64,000 nt of DNA from Spiroplasma endosymbiont of Cantharis nigra. GTDB lineage: Bacteria > Bacillota_I > Bacilli_A > Mycoplasmatales > Mycoplasmataceae. Positions 34,480 to 44,880 of this stretch are shown here, one piece after another. Both the position numbers and the translations under genes were made by a program. Within the stretch, counting starts at the first letter, position 1. The number at the start of each line of letters is the position of its first letter. The notes under the pieces are model-generated. The model saw only the letters and a list, made by a program, of their open reading frames with translations. It searched no databases and had not been told where the DNA came from. Where the stretch lies: the NCBI RefSeq assembly GCF_964019925.1, contig NZ_OZ026470.1, positions 930,001 to 994,000 of the forward strand, read 5' to 3'.

Positions 34480-35589
34480 CTAATTTAGTAATAAAGAGAT
34501 TTTATCTTTTTTCTCAAATTTTAATAAGCTTCATTCTTCTACTAAATTTTTAAAAAGTTCTTCATCTTCTTCATACAAATTAATAAACTCAGCTAATTTA
34601 TAATTATATGTTTTAAAATGATATCTTATTGACTGAGTATGCATTGAAAAATTAAAAACTAAATAGTCATCCTCTTTACAATTTCTTTTCAATAATAGTT
34701 CGTAAGTATCAGAACAGCTTGTAACTTTGTCATCTGTTGAATGAAAAAATAAGGTTGGAAAGAGACTTTTTTTATCAATATCTTCTAGAACTTTAAATAT
34801 ACTGACATCATGTAAATTTAAATTACTTTCCTGTCGGTTATGTCTCTCAATTAATCTATTAATAACTTTTTTAGTTCTTCTCTTTGGCAATAAGAATAAA
34901 TAAATATTTCTAACATGTAAAAATAATCTAAATACACTTCCATAACCTGCATCTGAAACTAGAAACTGTAAATTTAGTTTCTTAAATTCTTCATTGTATA
35001 TTATCGAACAATAATTAATTACAAAAGCTCCCATACTAGTTCCCATTAAAGCCAATTTATCAACTTTTTTATTTTTTTTAATTCAATCTACTGCGCCCAT
35101 TAAATCATGCTGTTCATTTGCTCCCATTGTTGTAGAACCATTTTCTGATTGACCATGACCTCTAAAATCAAAAACCAAAATATTATATCCCATTTTTGCA
35201 AAAGTCATTGCATGATGAAGTGATCAGGTTTTATGTCCAGCAAATCAATGACAAGCAATTACTCACTTGTTAGAATTCTCATTTGGTTCATAAATTAAAC
35301 CTGAGATACTTAAACCATCTCTTGCTTTAAAATTAATTGAAGATATATTTTCAATATCTTTGACTTCAATTTCTGGTCTTTTATAAAATCTTTTAACAAT
35401 TTTATTTGTAGTAAGAATCTCTCTAAGTCAAATTTTATCTTCTCTAGATTTATTGTATTTTTTAACCTTTTTTGAAACCCTTAAAGAAGATTGTGAAAAA
35501 GGTTTTTCTAATCCTGAATAGAAAACTCTAAAACTTCTTTTAACACTATTTAATAAGGTATTCTTTCTTTGTTTTTGGGATTTTTTCAT
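34480..35589 (-). CDS. Alpha/beta hydrolase
   Basis: The 369-residue serine hydrolase has the nucleophile elbow GTSMGA (about residue 182), oxyanion-site region VIACHWFAGHK, acid residue in FFHSTDDKVT and a His in NFSMHTQSIRYH. The FDFRGHGQSENG segment is typical of esterase/lipase members. The N-terminus is basic with one weak hydrophobic stretch, so membrane association is possible. It follows the RpiR-type regulator by 24 nt in the tsaD operon. The substrate is unknown. Confidence 0.88.
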
Positions 35590-35613
35590 AAACTAATACT
35601 CATTCCTATAAAA

Positions 35614-36393
35614 TTAATTATCTGAATTTAAAAAATGATAAATTAATAAGTCATTAAAATAATTAAATGGTACAGAACTTGAGATATGCCCTTTATAAAT
35701 ACTCTTATCAGGATTATCTACTATTAAAGTATGAATAGAATTTAAATATTTTGTAATATCACTTGACGCAACTTTTCCTGAGATATATATTATTTTTCTT
35801 TTCATTTCTCCTAATTCTGTTATTGCTTTATCCAATCTTGAAGAATTACCGTATCTAGTAAAGAAAATGAAAATATCCTCTTCTTTTGAAGTTTTAATTC
35901 TATCTTTTATTGTTTCTTGATCACTATCTAATAAATAAACATTAAATCCACTTTTGTAAAAAAAGTTTGAAAGCTCATGTGCTGGGCCTGAAAGTAAATT
36001 TTCTCAATAACAAAAAAATATTTTCTTTGAAGATTTGATAATATTTAAAGTATCAAATATTGATTTTTTTTCTATTAATGCGTAATTTTGTTTAATTATA
36101 TTTATATAACCTGAAACAACATTTTCATCATTTTTTGCTATATTAATTTCTTGATTCTCTGCATCATTTGCAAGAGAAATAGCAAAGTCTCTAAACCCTT
36201 TAATGTTTAATTTTTTTAATAATCCATAAATTGCGCTATAACCAGTTCCGGCTTCTTGTGCCATTCTTTCAATTTTCATATTAGTATCAACAATTTCTTT
36301 TAAGTGATCTTTAATATAGTCAACAATTTTTTTTTCCTTTATTGTTAAATCTTTATTATCAATTGTTGTTAATTTGCTTAAAAATGATCTCAT
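35614..36393 (-). CDS. MurR/RpiR-family transcriptional regulator
   Basis: The 259-residue protein has an N-terminal RpiR HTH (about residues 18-75, TIKEKKIVDYIKDHLKEI, then MAQEAGTGYSAIYGLLKKL) and a C-terminal SIS-like sugar-phosphate domain with SKKIFFCYWENLLSGPA. The typical SIS SxS motif is degenerate (FTRYGNSSRLDKA). Such proteins sense phosphosugars and control sugar catabolism genes. The neighbours, tsaD and an alpha/beta hydrolase, give no direct target. It starts 9 nt after tsaD. Confidence 0.85.
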
Positions 36394-36402
36394 AAATCTC
36401 TC

Positions 36403-37359
36403 CTACTTTTTATCTTTAATTAAATATTCATTTGTCAGCTCAGCTATCATAGCTGCATTATCTGTACAATACTTTAAATTTGGAATATTTATATTTTTTA
36501 TATTGTATTTTTTTCCTACTTTATAAAAAATATCTCTAATACTTTGATTTGCACTAACTCCTCCAACAACAGTTATTGTATTGGGTTTAAACTCCCTAAT
36601 GGCTTTTTCAAATTTTAACATTAAACTATCAATTGCTGTTTTTTGAAAACTTGCACAAAAGTCTTCTATTATAATCTTTTCATTATTTTGGTTTAGTTTA
36701 TTGATTAAATTAAGACTAGCTGTTTTTAATCCTGAGAATGAAAAATCATAACTATCATCTTTTTTAGTAATAGGTAATTTATATTTTTTGTCATTACCTT
36801 TTTGTGCTAATTTATCTATTTTTGGACCGCCTGGATAATTAAATCCTAAAACTCTTGCTACTTTATCATAACATTCACCAACAGCGTCATCTTGAGTTGT
36901 ACCTATTAATTCAAAAATCAGTGGCTCTTTTAAAAATTGAATTTGAGTATGACCCCCGCTAACCACTAAAGCTAATACTGGATATTGAAATTTTTGTTCA
37001 ATATTTGCTCCATATATATGGCCCTGTATGTGATTCATGTCCATTAGCGGTTTTTTTAAATACATCGCAATAGTTTGTGCAACTAATTTCCCTATAATTA
37101 GACTTCCAATAAGTCCTGGATTTGATGTATAAGAAATATAATCTATATCTTCTAACTGAGAATTACTTTGTTGAAGTGACTCTAATAATACCCAATGGAA
37201 ATTCTCCACATGTAATCTTGAAGCTAATTCAGGAATGACTCCTCCAAATTCAGAGTGTTCCTTTATTTGACTTGAAATTATATTAGACAAAATCTTTCCA
37301 TTATCCATAATTGAAATACTAAATTCATCGCAACTTGACTCAATAGCCAAAATTCTCAT
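36403..37359 (-). CDS. tsaD: tRNA N6-threonylcarbamoyladenosine transferase TsaD
   Basis: TsaD makes t6A37 in ANN-decoding tRNAs with TsaB, TsaC and TsaE. The 318 residues are typical. Motifs include LAIESSCDEFSISI at the N-terminus, the metal-binding HIQGH, ALVVSGGHTQI, GECYDKVARVLG, PGGPKIDKLA, FSFSGLKTA and VVGGVSANQSIR. A promoter lies directly upstream. It leads the operon tsaD - RpiR regulator - hydrolase. Confidence 0.97.
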   Translation of the reverse strand: MRILAIESSCDEFSISIMDNGKILSNIISSQIKEHSEFGGVIPELASRLHVENFHWVLLESLQQSNSQLEDIDYISYTSNPGLIGSLIIGKLVAQTIAMYLKKPLMDMNHIQGHIYGANIEQKFQYPVLALVVSGGHTQIQFLKEPLIFELIGTTQDDAVGECYDKVARVLGFNYPGGPKIDKLAQKGNDKKYKLPITKKDDSYDFSFSGLKTASLNLINKLNQNNEKIIIEDFCASFQKTAIDSLMLKFEKAIREFKPNTITVVGGVSANQSIRDIFYKVGKKYNIKNINIPNLKYCTDNAAMIAELTNEYLIKDKK

Positions 37360-37387
37360 TTAAATCCTCCCTTTTAAAGTTAACTTT

Positions 37388-37415
37388 ATTTTACTATATT
37401 TTAAAGTCTAGTAAA
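37388..37415 (-). promoter_or_regulatory. tsaD promoter
   Basis: TTTACT (37410-37415) and TAAAAT (37388-37393) are separated by 16 bp on the minus strand, with the same -35 and spacing as the nrdF promoter. Confidence 0.6.
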
Positions 37416-37553
37416 AGATTTAATAGAATATTTCTCCAAAATGCAAAAATACACCAATATTAAGTTATTAAATAAAATATTCACTTTATCGCTTGCTTCT
37501 ATTCATAACTTAATTCTTTTAGGATTTTGAACATAAGTTATATATGCTCCCAT
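37401..37553 (-). CDS. Doubtful 50-residue ORF or gene remnant
   Basis: In the 328-bp gap between deoD and tsaD one minus-strand ORF under code 4 begins MGAYITYVQNPKRIKLWIEA and becomes hydrophobic. It has no good ribosome site and ends inside the tsaD promoter. The first half has coding-like composition, so it may be a decayed gene fragment. The rest of the gap holds only the deoD terminator and the tsaD promoter. Confidence 0.2.
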
Positions 37554-37617
37554 AAAAAATTATCTCTTAAATTAAAGTTTTTCAAAGTTGGAAATATCTA
37601 TTATTTAATAAATAATA

Positions 37618-37650
37618 TAAAAAATTCTGCATCTATTTGGGATGCAGAAT
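37618..37650 (-). terminator. Terminator after deoD
   Basis: Perfect 10-bp stem ATTCTGCATC/GATGCAGAAT (37624-37633 and 37641-37650), 7-base loop, T run on the minus strand. Confidence 0.93.
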
Positions 37651-37687
37651 TACTTATATTGATTTTAAAATTATGTTTTATTTTCTA

Positions 37688-38404
37688 TTATTTTAAATCT
37701 ATAGATGCTTCTAATGCTAATTCTATCATTCCCATAAAATTATTTTGTCTTTCTTCAGCTGTTGTTACTTCTTTAGTAACTAAGCTATCTGAAACAGTTA
37801 ATAAACAAGCTGCTTGTTTATTTGTAAGTTTTGCATTTGCAAATAATGCAAACGTTTCCATTTCAACAAGAGCTAAATTATTAGCTTTTGCAAAATCTAA
37901 TATATTTTCATATCTATAAAAAACATCAGATGAGTGACATCTTCCACTATGAATTTTAATATTTTTTTTCTTTGCAACTTCCTCTATTTTTTCAAATAAT
38001 ATTTTACCCGCTTCAATTATATTTGAATCAATATTAGCAGCAATTTTTGCATAGTTATTTTCTCCAAATGATTCTTTAACATTAAAAATATCATAAACTT
38101 TAATTTCTTCTTTATAACTTCCTGCACTTCCAACTCTTATTATGTAATCAACATCATAAAATTTAAAAAGTTCATATGAGTAAATTCCAATACTTGGACA
38201 ACCCATTCCACTTCCAGCAACAGTTATTTTTACACCTTTGTAAGTTCCTGTATACATAAACATATTTCTAACTTCATTTACAAGTTTTACATTTTCTAAA
38301 TATGTTTCTGCTATTTTTTTTGCTCTTAATGGATCTCCTGGCATTAATACAATTTTTGCTATATCTTCTTTCTTAGCATTAATATGTGGTGTTGGTATAT
38401 TCAA
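37688..38404 (-). CDS. deoD: Purine-nucleoside phosphorylase (DeoD type), TTG start
   Basis: DeoD cleaves purine (deoxy)nucleosides to base and (deoxy)ribose-1-phosphate. The 238-residue protein begins LNIPTPHINAKK and continues IVLMPGDPLRAKKIAETYLE, YTGTYKGVKITVAGSGMG, RVGSAGSY, VEMETFALFANA and LTVSDSL. The start is TTG at 38404: AAAGGAGGA lies 8 nt before it and the N-terminus then aligns with E. coli DeoD. The reading frame stays open upstream but there overlaps the permease gene. It follows the nucleoside ABC operon, which fits salvage of imported nucleosides. Confidence 0.95.
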   Translation of the reverse strand: MNIPTPHINAKKEDIAKIVLMPGDPLRAKKIAETYLENVKLVNEVRNMFMYTGTYKGVKITVAGSGMGCPSIGIYSYELFKFYDVDYIIRVGSAGSYKEEIKVYDIFNVKESFGENNYAKIAANIDSNIIEAGKILFEKIEEVAKKKNIKIHSGRCHSSDVFYRYENILDFAKANNLALVEMETFALFANAKLTNKQAACLLTVSDSLVTKEVTTAEERQNNFMGMIELALEASIDLK

Positions 38405-38445
38405 TTTAATATTCCTCCTTTTTACCAAGGATATTTTAACTAAAT

Positions 38446-38474
38446 AAAAAAAAATTTCCATAGAAATTTTTTTT
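38446..38474 (-). terminator. Terminator-like hairpin between the ABC operon and deoD
   Basis: AAAATTTC/GAAATTTT stem (38451-38458 and 38463-38470) with a CATA loop and A/T tracts on both sides. deoD has a strong ribosome site but no obvious promoter, so partial read-through is likely. Confidence 0.65.
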
Positions 38475-38480
38475 ATTAAT

Positions 38481-39422
38481 TTATCTTTGCGTTTTATCAA
38501 ATGGTATTCCATTTGCTTTTGGTGGTTTTGATTTTCTTGCAAAAATCATCATAATTACTAATGACATTACAAATGGTAGTATTCTAAATAATGAACCATT
38601 TGTTTTCATTCAATCTCCAGCATTTTCAATTACTGGAAGTCTTGTACCAAAAGCAAACATTAAAGAGAATACAAATGAGAATAATGCTATCATACTAATT
38701 CTTCATTGTCCTAGAATCATAATAGCAAGTGATATGTAACCATACCCTTGTACTGATCCTGCAAAACTACCTAATAGTCTTGATACAACGAATATAGCAC
38801 CTGCTAATCCAGCAAGCATTCCTGAAATTAGTATACAAACTATTCTATATTTTGTAACTGATATTCCAGCTGAATCTAGTGCATGCGGATTTTCACCTGC
38901 AGCTATATGTCTTGTACCTGTTTTGGTAAATGTAAAGTAGAATCCAATAATAAGAGAGATAATTATAGCTATAACAAGATATAGCGTAATTATTATGTTA
39001 ATTCCTGATCCAATCCCAATTACCATGAAATTAGTTGCAATATAGTTTTCTGGCCCTGTTAATGTTGACGTTGCAAGAACTAATGCAATTCCTTGAGCCA
39101 AAATATTTATTGCAGTACCTGATATTATTTGATCTCCCTTTAATTTTATTGCTGTAAAAGCATGAAGTAATGATAATAGTCCTCCCATCATAGCTCCAAT
39201 AAGTAATCCAACTAATTGTCACCATTGACTTATTTCAGCACCTGATGAATGAACTACATATCCAAATATACTATATCCTAAAGCTCCCATTGTCATAAAT
39301 CCTTCAATTCCAAGATTTACAACTCCAGATCTTTCAGAAAACATCCCAGCAATAGCTGCTAACATAAATATTGCAAAGAAAGTAGATGTATCACTAAACA
39401 ATGCACTAATGAAGTCTGTCAT
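38481..39422 (-). CDS. Nucleoside ABC transporter permease (second permease)
   Basis: The 313-residue protein belongs to the BPD_transp_2 permease family (YufQ/NupQ type). Features are FSERSGVVNLGIEGFMTMGA at the N-terminus (the usual RxGvvNLGiEG motif), KLKGDQIISGTAIN and TRHIAAGENPHALDSAGI. About 9 TM segments. It overlaps the first permease gene by 17 nt. With the BMP lipoprotein and the two-domain ATPase it makes a complete nucleoside importer. Confidence 0.94.
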
Positions 39423-41085
39423 ATTTATCTTTCACCTCCACTAATCTTTCAAAATATTCTTTTTTGATTTTTTCAGTATCTTGATTTTCCTTTAAATTTT
39501 CTTTATATTTAATTTTTAAATCCTTTATAAAAATTTTTGCTTCTAATTTGGAAGCAAGATAACTTTCCTTTAATATTTTTATATCTTGTTTTGTATTCTC
39601 AATAAGTTCCGTACACTCTTTAGAAATATTTGCTTTTTCTTTTTTATCATGATGACTTACTTTTGCAATTATTATATCAAGAGTTATAAACTGTCTTTTT
39701 GTTTTTTTATTATGAAAATTAATATTTAAACCCTTAATTGAATTTACTTCATAATTTTTATATCCATTTTGAATTGCATCTTTAATTGACTCTTTTAAAA
39801 CAGAGATATTTTTTAAATATTTTCTATTATAAAAAGTTTTTAATTCATTATATTGATAAGAAAGCTCTGAAAGTTTTTGTTTATCTCCTTTAGAGACACT
39901 ATTAATTTCTTTTTTAATATTAGCTAATTCTTCTAAATTTGGAATTTCTTTAATTAATTTTTTTATATTTTTAATTTCTTTTTTATAAATTGCTATTTGA
40001 TTTTTTGTAACTATATCCTTTTCAAGATACAATTTCTCTTTTATTTTTGTTCACAAATTTAGTTTAATAAATATGATATAAAGTGTTGAACAATAAATTA
40101 TAATACCAAAAATTAAATCTGCCACCTCTGGTTGTAAATTATTGAATCCTGGTGTTGTTATTGCAACTGATGCTCCTTCTTTGACAATTGCTCAAAATAA
40201 TGCAATTGGCACAATACCTAAAATATTGTTAAAGGCAACCAAAGCAATTGGAATACCATCGAAACCAAGTTGAGGAACTAAGTCCTTATTAAAAGTTATA
40301 CTACCTTGAATTAAGAAATAATAGAAGAACCCAGCCATGCTTATTAGAGCTCCTTGAATAGCCATAACCATTAAGATGTAATATTCACTTTTAATACCAG
40401 CATATTTTGCAGCAGTTGGTGAGTTACCAATTACTTTAACTTTATAACCTGTTGTTGTAAATGTAAATACAATATAGACTACAATAACAGATATTAATGC
40501 TAACATAACACATAATGCTCACAATGAATTACCAAGCATAGCCATTGATTCATTTAATGAAGGAGACGCTGCAGGTGTTCCTGAAACTGTCATATATCAT
40601 TTTAATAAGTATCAAAATATTCAATTAAGTAATATTGAAGAGGCAACCTCATGTACATTTAAATAAACTTTCATTGCCCCACAAATTACAGATATTAACA
40701 TTCCAGAAATTATAAACATTATAAAAATTAAGAATGCATTTTTTGTATCGTTACCAATTGAGTTCATTATTATATATGACATTAATAATCCTGATAGGAT
40801 TTGTCCTGAACCACCCATATTAAATATTTTTAATTTAAATCCCAGAGCTAAACCTAATCCAATTAGTATATATACTCCAAAGTAAACTAATGTTCTTTCA
40901 ATATTTGTTGATAATGCTCTTACAAATGCTGTTCCTAAAAAAGCAAATCCATTTTCACCATTAGTAAATATAAATAATACACCTACAAAAAGACCAAGTA
41001 AAATTGATATAACTGAAGACTTAACAAATCCCAATTTTTCTGTAAATCCTGGTGATTTAACAAAAGCCTCTATTTTTACTTTCAT
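39406..41085 (-). CDS. Nucleoside ABC transporter permease with a long coiled-coil tail
   Basis: The 559-residue protein has an N-terminal permease of the YufP/NupP type (about residues 1-345, with TYKVKVIGNSPTAAKYAGI and PQLGFDGIPIALVA). The reading frame continues into a Lys/Glu-rich, almost wholly helical tail of about 208 residues (352-559) starting at YLEKDIVTKNQIAI. I followed the frame through the junction: the last TM helix (LIFGIIIYCSTLYIIFIKL) runs straight into the tail without a stop. Ordinary YufP permeases lack this tail. It is cytosolic by topology and may touch the ATPase. No strong ribosome site precedes the start. Confidence 0.92.
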
Positions 41086-41101
41086 AGTTCATAGTTTAAT
41101 T

Positions 41102-42649
41102 TTAAACATTTACACTAACTCCTTCCACATTAGAAGTCATTAATTGACCAATTTTTTCCTTAGTCGCTTCTTTTTTACTTAACTTTCCAATAATATTTCC
41201 AGAGTTAAGAACAACAATCTGATCTGCTAATTGCATTACTTCTGAAAGTTCATATGAAATTAATAATATTGCTTTTCTATCCTCTTTTGCTTTTAATATT
41301 TGCTGATGTATAAATTCAATTGAACCAACATCTAATCCTCTTGTAGGTTGAAAAATAATTATAAAATCATTTTCTCTTGAAAGTTCTCTACCTATAATAA
41401 CTTTTTGTTGATTACCTCCAGATAGATCTCTTACAACTCTAAAACCAGAGTCCGAGTTTCTTACATCATAGTCTTTTATTATTTTTTGAGTGTGATTTTG
41501 TACTTTTGCAAAATTTACAAATCCCCATTTACTATACTTACTAGTTGAAATATCTTGTAAGGTTGTGTTATTTATAATATTTGCATCTAAGACTAAACCA
41601 TGCTCATGTCTATCTTCTGGAATAAAACTCATTTTATTTTTTAAATATCTTTTTGAAACTGAAGACTTTGTAATATCTTCACCTCTATAAAATATTTTTC
41701 CACTTACTGGTTTTGTTAAACCACTAAGTACTGCGGCAATTTCGTTTTGTCCATTGCCTTCAACACCAGCAATGGCAACTACTTCACCCTCTTTTAACTC
41801 TAAATTAAAATTTTTCAAACCAATAACTTTATTATTACTATGTTTTTTAACATTGATATTTTCAAATTTAATTACAGTTTCACCTGTTTTAGAAGTAGAA
41901 TTATTTTTAACTTCAACAAGTGATCTTCCAACCATTGCTTTTGAAATATCTTTGATACCTATTTTTTTAACATCATAAGTACCAACATATTTTCCTTTTC
42001 TTATAACAGTTGCTTTATCAGCTACTTTTTCTATTTCAGCAAACTTATGAGTTATAAAGATAATTGTTTTACCCATCTTTTTAAACTCTAACATAACATC
42101 TAATAATCCATCAATCTCTGTTGGAGTTAACACAGCAGTAGGTTCATCAAAAACAAGAATATCTGCATCTCTATATAGAATTTTTAATATTTCAACTCTT
42201 TGCTTCATACCTACAGATATATTTTGAACTTTTTTATTTAAATCTACTTCTAAATTATACTTATGCATTAATTCCACTGTTTTTTGAATAACTATTTTTT
42301 TATTAATAAATTCTCAACCTATTACATCTTCAGCACCTAAAGCTATATTTTTCCAAACAGGTAAAATATCAATCATTTTAAAATGTTGATGAACCATTCC
42401 TATTCCTAATTTTGTAGCCTTTATTGGAGAAGTAATTATTTCTTCTTTACCATTTATTTTTATAGTGCCCTTTGTAGGTTGGTATATCCCAAATAGAATT
42501 GACATTAGTGTCGATTTACCAGCACCATTTTCACCAACTAAACAATGTATTTCTCCTTTTTCAACTTTAAAATTAATATTTTCATTTGCAATAACTTTTT
42601 TATTAAAAATCATTGAGATATCTTCCATTTCAATTGCATAATTAATCAT
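41102..42649 (-). CDS. Nucleoside ABC transporter ATPase, two nucleotide-binding domains
   Basis: The 515-residue protein has tandem ATPase domains like YufO/NupO and RbsA. Domain 1: Walker A VGENGAGKSTLMSILFG, signature ISVGMKQRVEIL, Walker B ILVFDEPTAVLTP. Domain 2: AGVEGNGQNEIAAVL in place of Walker A (no Lys-Ser/Thr, as usual for this class), FIPEDRHEHGLV, signature LSGGNQQKVIIGREL. It starts directly after the lipoprotein stop codon (TAA then ATG). Confidence 0.96.
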
Positions 42650-44032
42650 TTAGAAAGTACCTCCTAAAGTAATATTTAGAATTTTATCTGCATAAGCCTT
42701 AATTGTTTTTTCATTAATTAATGATTTTTCAAAACTGTTATTATCAATTGTTTCAAATAATTCTATTGATGCCTTTGTTAATACATCAGGTTCAAAAATT
42801 AAAAGTATTTTTTCTTTCAATTCAGGTGTAGCTAAATTTCTACCTCCAGCTGACATATTACCACCAACTCAAAGTGTTCTTCCAACTTTACCTTCTTCTC
42901 ATTGAGAACTACTTCAAGTTTTTTCATCATCAAGCGCAACTGCAACAAATTCTTCCTGTTCATTTTTTTCAGTTAAATTAATTTTATCTTTTAAATACTC
43001 TGCAGTTTTTTTAACAACACCCTCATGATTTTCAATTCAATATGGTGTATGTGCTAAACCAACTATAGTAGCATTCTGAAGATCCTTTTCAGCACTTGTT
43101 AAGAATATTCCTTTATTCTGAGGAAAAGCTTCTGCTTGATTCGTATCTACACCAATTACTTTTACAGTTTCTCCTCCATCTTTTTGTTTTGAAAGACCAA
43201 CTACGTCTATAGTTTGTGGTCCTGCAACTGGCATTATAAAGTTTGCTCCATTTTGTATCAAAGTACTTGATACAACTAGCCCATCTCCTTGTTGAAATGA
43301 ATTAGAGTATCAACTAGCATCTGATGGAGAATTAGGAAATTGACTTTGAGTCATTTTGACTTTTTTTGTGAAATCTTGTTCATTTAAATCAAAATCATTC
43401 TTAAGTTTTTCCTTACCTTGATCAGTTTTTTTTAGTTCATTGAATACCTCAATAGCAGCTAAATATCCAACAATAAATGCATCTACTGCTCTTGGATTTG
43501 ATATTCCACCAAAAGATCCAAGAGAAATTTCTTTATATTTATCTTTTTGTTGGAGACCTCAAATTATAGCACTCATTCCTGCATAAAAGCCAGAAATATC
43601 TCCTCTAAAGCTAAATGCAAGTTCATTTGTTGCAGAACTTTCTCCATCTAGGAAAATAGTTGAGCCTTTACCGCTCATTACTTCTGGAGCATAATTTTCA
43701 CCTTCCCCAGGCATTGCATGGTGAAAGCCAGGTAATAAAATAGTTTTTGCCCCATTATTTCTGGCATTTCTATATTGATTTTTCATTACCTTTGAACTAC
43801 TATTTTCTGGTTCAATTTTAGATATTTTTAAATCTTTTTCTTGAAGAACTTCTTGAAGAAACTCATTTCCTGCTTTAAAAGTTGATTCATTAAAAGATTT
43901 ATCAGAGATTTTACCTGCATCTGTTACTAAATATATTTCTGATATTGCAGATAATTTACTACACGAAACTAGACTAGAAGTTGATGAGCAAACAACAACC
44001 CCAGCCATTAATCCTGAAAGTAATTTTTTCAC
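42650..44032 (-). CDS. BMP-family nucleoside-binding lipoprotein
   Basis: The 460-residue surface lipoprotein is the substrate-binding part of the importer. The signal peptide MKKLLSGLMAGVVVCSSTSS ends in a lipobox whose Cys is at residue 24 (SLVSC), the site of Lgt and LspA action. The Bmp domain begins IYLVTDAGKISDKSFNES, the family nucleoside-binding signature. The length exceeds the usual 350 residues, mostly in the C-terminal third. The start is GTG at 44032, 10 nt after AGGAG. A purine-riboswitch-like element sits in the leader. Confidence 0.93.
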
Positions 44033-44094
44033 TTCGTTTTTTCTCCTATATTTATTTATTTGTGTAAACTAATTATTGCTATTATTTTTGATAA

Positions 44095-44201
44095 AAAGGA
44101 CTTTATATATGTAAATTAAAAATTCCTTTAATTTATTTGCTTTTAGGAAATGTATCGGTACATTGTAGAAACATCAACCCTTTATGTCGACTTATAAAAG
44201 C
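44095..44201 (-). promoter_or_regulatory. Purine-riboswitch-family aptamer and expression platform
   Basis: On the minus strand the aptamer spans 44201-44149. P1 is GCTTTTA/TAAAAGC (perfect 7 bp). J1/2 is TAAG. P2 is GTCGAC/GTTGAT with loop ATAAAGG. J2/3 is GTTTCTA, identical to the purine class. P3 is AATGTA/TACATT. The core residues U22, U47, U51, A52 and C74 (xpt numbering) are present. C74 predicts a guanine-type ligand, not adenine. L3 is only CCGA instead of seven bases, so it is a variant. Downstream, TTCCT (44159-44155) can pair with AGGAA (44127-44123), competing with AAAGGA/TCCTTT (44129-44124 and 44100-44095) followed by TTTAT. That fits ligand-induced termination. Confidence 0.82.
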
Positions 44202-44222
44202 TGTTATTTAATTTACACTTTT

Positions 44223-44228
44223 ATTATA
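44223..44228 (-). promoter_or_regulatory. -10 box of the nucleoside ABC operon
   Basis: TATAAT on the minus strand puts the start near 44216, about 15 nt before the aptamer P1. No good -35 is seen. Confidence 0.55.
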
Positions 44229-44314
44229 GAATGAATAGTTTTAAAATAGGAATTTTATTTATATTATTTTCAAATTTTATTAATAATAAAATATAATATA
44301 ACAAGGTGAAAAAA

Positions 44315-44869
44315 ATGGACTTTAAAATAATTAAAAAAGACTTAAGAAAGCCAATCCTATGATTTGCATCATTGACATTATCTTTCATGGTTATTTCTTC
44401 AATTGTAATTCTAAGTATAGGTAGTCTAGAATTGCGAAAAAAAATATCTTTATTTTGTCAAATCAATCTTAATTTTTTATTAGTTTATGTCGTATGCTTA
44501 TTGACAAACTTAAGTAAAATTTCTATATCTCTATTTTACAATATAGAGGTTGTAACAAACTTAGAAACAAATGAAAAAGATATTAGAATATTAAAGACCA
44601 GATTTGTAACTATCTTTACAACTATTTTTACAATTGGAGCTTTCTTTATTGAATTAACAAGTGGTTCAATAATTGATAAAGTAAGTTGAACTCAAAAAGC
44701 AACAGAAGCTTGATGAATATACTTTATTCTTTTTATTATAAATTTTATATATTTATATTTATTTTTTGAAATAAATAAATATTTGATTACACAAAACTTA
44801 GAATTCAAAAATTCATATTTAGAATTTATTAAAAATCCACCAAAAAAAGAGGTTATAGAAAAAAACTAG
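44315..44869 (+). CDS. Small membrane protein of unknown function
   Basis: I do not recognise this 184-residue protein. It has four likely TM segments (about residues 16-38, 47-65, 90-110 and 128-148), a basic N-terminus (MDFKIIKKDLRKPILW) and a hydrophilic tail. Four Trp codons are TGA. AAGGTG precedes the start and TATAAT lies at 44292-44297, giving a very short leader. It is convergent with trmB; the stop codons of the two genes overlap in CTAG. The last codons lie in the shared terminator. Confidence 0.75.
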
Positions 44870-44880
44870 ACCTCTTTTTT
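44843..44880. terminator. Bidirectional terminator inside the convergent gene ends
   Basis: AAAAAAGAGGT/ACCTCTTTTTT arms (44843-44853 and 44870-44880) enclose the overlapping stop codons. Both genes encode part of the stem: the plus-strand gene the left arm, trmB the right arm. Confidence 0.88.

Noticed and set aside
38405-38542. N-terminal extension of DeoD to 38542
   Set aside because: The region codes for the permease C-terminus and the terminator. The TTG at 38404 has a strong ribosome site and a family-typical N-terminus.
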